A DNA stretch of 7,335 nt, from NCBI GenBank assembly GCA_002729295.1, contig PBTU01000054.1, positions 2,176-9,510 of the forward strand, written 5' to 3'. The position numbers and the translations under genes were made by a program. The notes under the pieces are model-generated. The model searched no databases. It was not told the origin of the DNA and saw only the letters and a program-made list of their open reading frames with translations. Source of the stretch: Verrucomicrobiales bacterium. GTDB taxonomy: Bacteria; Verrucomicrobiota; Verrucomicrobiia; Verrucomicrobiales; Akkermansiaceae. Shown one piece after another: positions 5,939 through 7,335 of this stretch (position 1 is its first letter; each line of letters starts with the position of its first letter).

Positions 5939-6562
5939 ATGGGCCTCAAGATCATGATTAATTTTGCTGTCAGCGCCGATGGGAAGATTTCCACCCGCGC
6001 CAAGACACCCGCCCACTTCACTTCCAGACTGGATTTGGAACGACTTCATGACATCAGAAAACAGGCCGATGCCATTCTGGTGGGCCGGAACACCCTCGAG
6101 GCCGACCAAATGACCATGACCATTCCCGGTCTCTCGCCACAAGAACAACCCTGGCGCTGTGTCATCACGGAAAAAGGCCTACTTGACCCCCAACATCCCT
6201 TTTTCCAGTCCGCGGGAGGATCTCGTCACATTATCACTTCAAGTATCGCTGATCTTTCGTCATTTCCCGCCACCATCCATCAATTTGATCTTGCCGAGTG
6301 GCTGTCTTGGCTCGACCACGAAACCCAAATTGAAACACTTCTCTGTGAGGGAGGAGGAGAGTTGGTCAAAAATCTCTTCCAGCTGAATTTGGTAGATACC
6401 ATTCATTTCACTCTGGCCAGCCATTCGATCTTTGGCGGTCAAAAAGCTCCCGGCATCACCGGACTCCCCGGAGACTATCTCCCTGCATCGAGGCACTACC
6501 ATCTGGATATTCTCGAAGAAGGTGCTGAAGGAGAATTTTTCCTCACTTATCAAAAAGGATAA
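5939..6562 (+). CDS. RibD C-terminal / dihydrofolate-reductase-like domain NADPH reductase
   Basis: 207 residues forming one RibD_C (bacterial bifunctional deaminase-reductase C-terminal) domain, with no deaminase domain attached. The visible family signatures are the first strand and loop IMINFAVSADGKIS (5-18), the DLERLHDIRKQADAILVGRNTLEAD block (32-56; H37, R40, D44 and the GRNT turn bind nucleotide and substrate in the family), the CVITEKG strand (74-80), LLCEGGGELV (134-143) for NADPH binding, and DTIHFTLASHSIFGG (153-167). Stand-alone members of this type reduce 2,5-diamino-6-ribosylamino-pyrimidinone phosphate in riboflavin synthesis in fungi and archaea. Many bacterial ones have no proven substrate, so general annotation as a dihydrofolate-reductase-family reductase is safest. 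No other riboflavin gene is visible nearby. The ATG at 5939 is chosen; an internal ATG at 5954 is possible but would shorten the first beta strand. It is transcribed away from the sigma operon and lies 58 bases before the DUF218 gene. Confidence 0.88.
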   Translation: MGLKIMINFAVSADGKISTRAKTPAHFTSRLDLERLHDIRKQADAILVGRNTLEADQMTMTIPGLSPQEQPWRCVITEKGLLDPQHPFFQSAGGSRHIITSSIADLSSFPATIHQFDLAEWLSWLDHETQIETLLCEGGGELVKNLFQLNLVDTIHFTLASHSIFGGQKAPGITGLPGDYLPASRHYHLDILEEGAEGEFFLTYQKG

Positions 6563-6583
6563 GGCTTTCCACTTTTCCTTTTT
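6552..6583 (+). terminator. Weak A/T-rich inverted repeat at the end of the reductase gene
   Basis: AAAAAGG (6552-6558) can pair with CCTTTTT (6577-6583) across an 18-base loop that contains the end of the stop codon. The T-run is part of the stem rather than after it, and the stem has only two G-C pairs. It could be a weak attenuator between the reductase and DUF218 genes, or chance. Confidence 0.2.
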
Positions 6584-6620
6584 CTCACATGGACTAGTTT
6601 CCCCTCGAACCTCTTGATTC

Positions 6621-7202
6621 ATGCGCCGTCGCCGCATCCTTTTTCTTATCCTGATCCTGTCGCTGGCTTATGTTGGCGGGCAGCTTTGGGATATTCATCG
6701 CGTAGGTCATCTCGACCGGAATAGAACTGCCGACTGTGCCATCGTCCTAGGTGCCGCCGCATGGCATGACAAACCATCTCCCGTTCTCAGAGAACGACTC
6801 AACCACGCAATCGAACTTTTCAAATCAAAGAGAGTCAACGCCCTGATTTTAACAGGGGGGTTTGGAAAAGGCGCAGACTTCTCCGAGTCCAAAGTCAGCT
6901 TCGATTACTGCCTTTCCCTAGGAGTGCCGGCATCGGCAATTCGTGTAGAATCTGAATCAACCAAAACTTACGAAAACCTTTCCGAAGCCAAAAAAATCCT
7001 TCAGAAAGAAGGATGGAAAACCGCTCTTCTGGTAAGTGACCCATGGCACATAAAACGAGCTCGGCGCATGGCTGACAACCTCGGAATCAAAGTCTATGCC
7101 TCGGCTACGAAATCGACACGATTCCAGTCCACCGAAGCCAAGGCGAGGTTCCTCTTCCAGGAATTCTACATGTACCATTACTACCTCCTCACTGGAGAAT
7201 AG
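6621..7202 (+). CDS. DUF218 (YdcF/SanA/ElyC-like) membrane-anchored protein
   Basis: 193 residues. An RRRR start followed by a hydrophobic segment (about 6-22) suggests a signal anchor with the domain outside the cytoplasmic membrane. The DUF218 fold is clear: CAIVLGAAAW (39-48), the PSPVLRERLNHAIELF helix (52-67) that follows it in the family, ALILTGGFGKG (74-84), the acidic/polar loop VESESTKTYENLSEA (109-123), and LLVSDPWHIKRARRMA (137-151), the conserved S..H...RA segment. Relatives such as SanA, YdcF and ElyC are linked to envelope integrity, peptidoglycan or vancomycin tolerance in Escherichia coli, but no enzymatic reaction is established for most of them. The length fits the short SanA-like members. 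No Shine-Dalgarno lies upstream of the ATG. It follows the reductase by 58 bases on the same strand and may share its transcript. Confidence 0.9.
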   Translation: MRRRRILFLILILSLAYVGGQLWDIHRVGHLDRNRTADCAIVLGAAAWHDKPSPVLRERLNHAIELFKSKRVNALILTGGFGKGADFSESKVSFDYCLSLGVPASAIRVESESTKTYENLSEAKKILQKEGWKTALLVSDPWHIKRARRMADNLGIKVYASATKSTRFQSTEAKARFLFQEFYMYHYYLLTGE

Positions 7203-7209
7203 CGGTGGT

Positions 7210-7335
7210 CTAACAGAGCTTCCGATGGAGCCACTCAAAGGGCAACATTCCACACTTCGCCGCAAGGGAAATCCCCTTCCGTCCGACGCGATTTGTAAGA
7301 ATACGATGTAAGCTCAGTGCCAGCCGGACGCGGCG
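7210..7335 (-). CDS. Possible C-terminal fragment of an unidentified protein (partial at window edge)
   Basis: On the minus strand a frame is open from the window edge for 41 codons to a TAG at 7210-7212. The peptide includes LHRILTNRVGRKGIS and ends MLPFEWLHRKLC, a basic, amphipathic stretch that looks like a natural protein end. It would converge on the DUF218 gene with 7 bases between stops, as compact as the other junctions here. The fragment is too short to assign a family, and random open frames of this length are not rare. If it is not coding, the last 133 bases hold only a small hairpin at 7264-7278. Confidence 0.4.
   Translation of the reverse strand, partial: RRVRLALSLHRILTNRVGRKGISLAAKCGMLPFEWLHRKLC

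Noticed and set aside
6260..6637. A 125-codon minus-strand frame over the reductase end and the following gap.
   Set aside because: It is antisense to a recognisable reductase; no family features or export signal are visible.
7264..7278. Hairpin AAGGG/CCCTT as a terminator after the DUF218 gene.
   Set aside because: There is no T-run on either strand next to it, the stem is only 5 bp, and it may lie in coding sequence of the next gene.
1..7335. CRISPR arrays, insertion sequences, tRNA genes, rRNA, long direct repeats.
   Set aside because: Reading both strands I saw no regularly spaced repeats, transposase motifs, terminal inverted repeats or tRNA-like cloverleaf sequence; the window looks like ordinary chromosome.

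Overview
The window most resembles a chromosomal segment from a member of the Verrucomicrobiota. This is a judgement from recalled family resemblance, not a search. It rests on the tandem PilT ATPases, a zinc-ribbon/transmembrane protein with a proline-rich linker, a DUF1573 protein with a CSC motif, and an ECF sigma/anti-sigma pair of a style common in that phylum. Base composition looks moderate (near 50% G+C). Almost no gene has a good Shine-Dalgarno sequence. I see no mobile element, CRISPR array, tRNA or rRNA.

Layout. (1) Positions 1-1561, plus strand: the end of one PilT-type retraction ATPase and a complete second paralogue 28 bases downstream, a likely type IV pilus motility pair. (2) 1692-2924, plus strand: a single-pass membrane protein with an N-terminal CxxC...CxxC zinc ribbon and an unrecognised C-terminal domain. 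(3) 5836 down to 2927, minus strand: a compact five-gene unit of ECF sigma factor, anti-sigma factor, small exported protein, exported DUF1573 protein and membrane-anchored rhodanese. Its junctions are a 20-base overlap, an 8-base gap, a 1-base overlap and a 4-base gap. (4) 5939-7202, plus strand and divergent from the sigma operon: a stand-alone RibD C-terminal/dihydrofolate-reductase-like reductase, then a DUF218 (YdcF/SanA/ElyC-like) membrane-anchored protein. (5) 7210-7335, minus strand: a possible C-terminal fragment of a further gene running off the edge.

Working together. The first block points to pilus retraction. The minus-strand block is the most distinctive part: a sigma factor co-encoded with its probable membrane anti-sigma and three predicted envelope proteins, two of which carry paired cysteines (CSC in DUF1573, CX4C in the rhodanese loop). 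This suggests an envelope-stress or thiol/sulfur-related regulon. That reading is inference from gene order and motifs only. The operon ends tail to tail with the zinc-ribbon gene, with two bases between the stop codons, so the two transcripts probably overlap.
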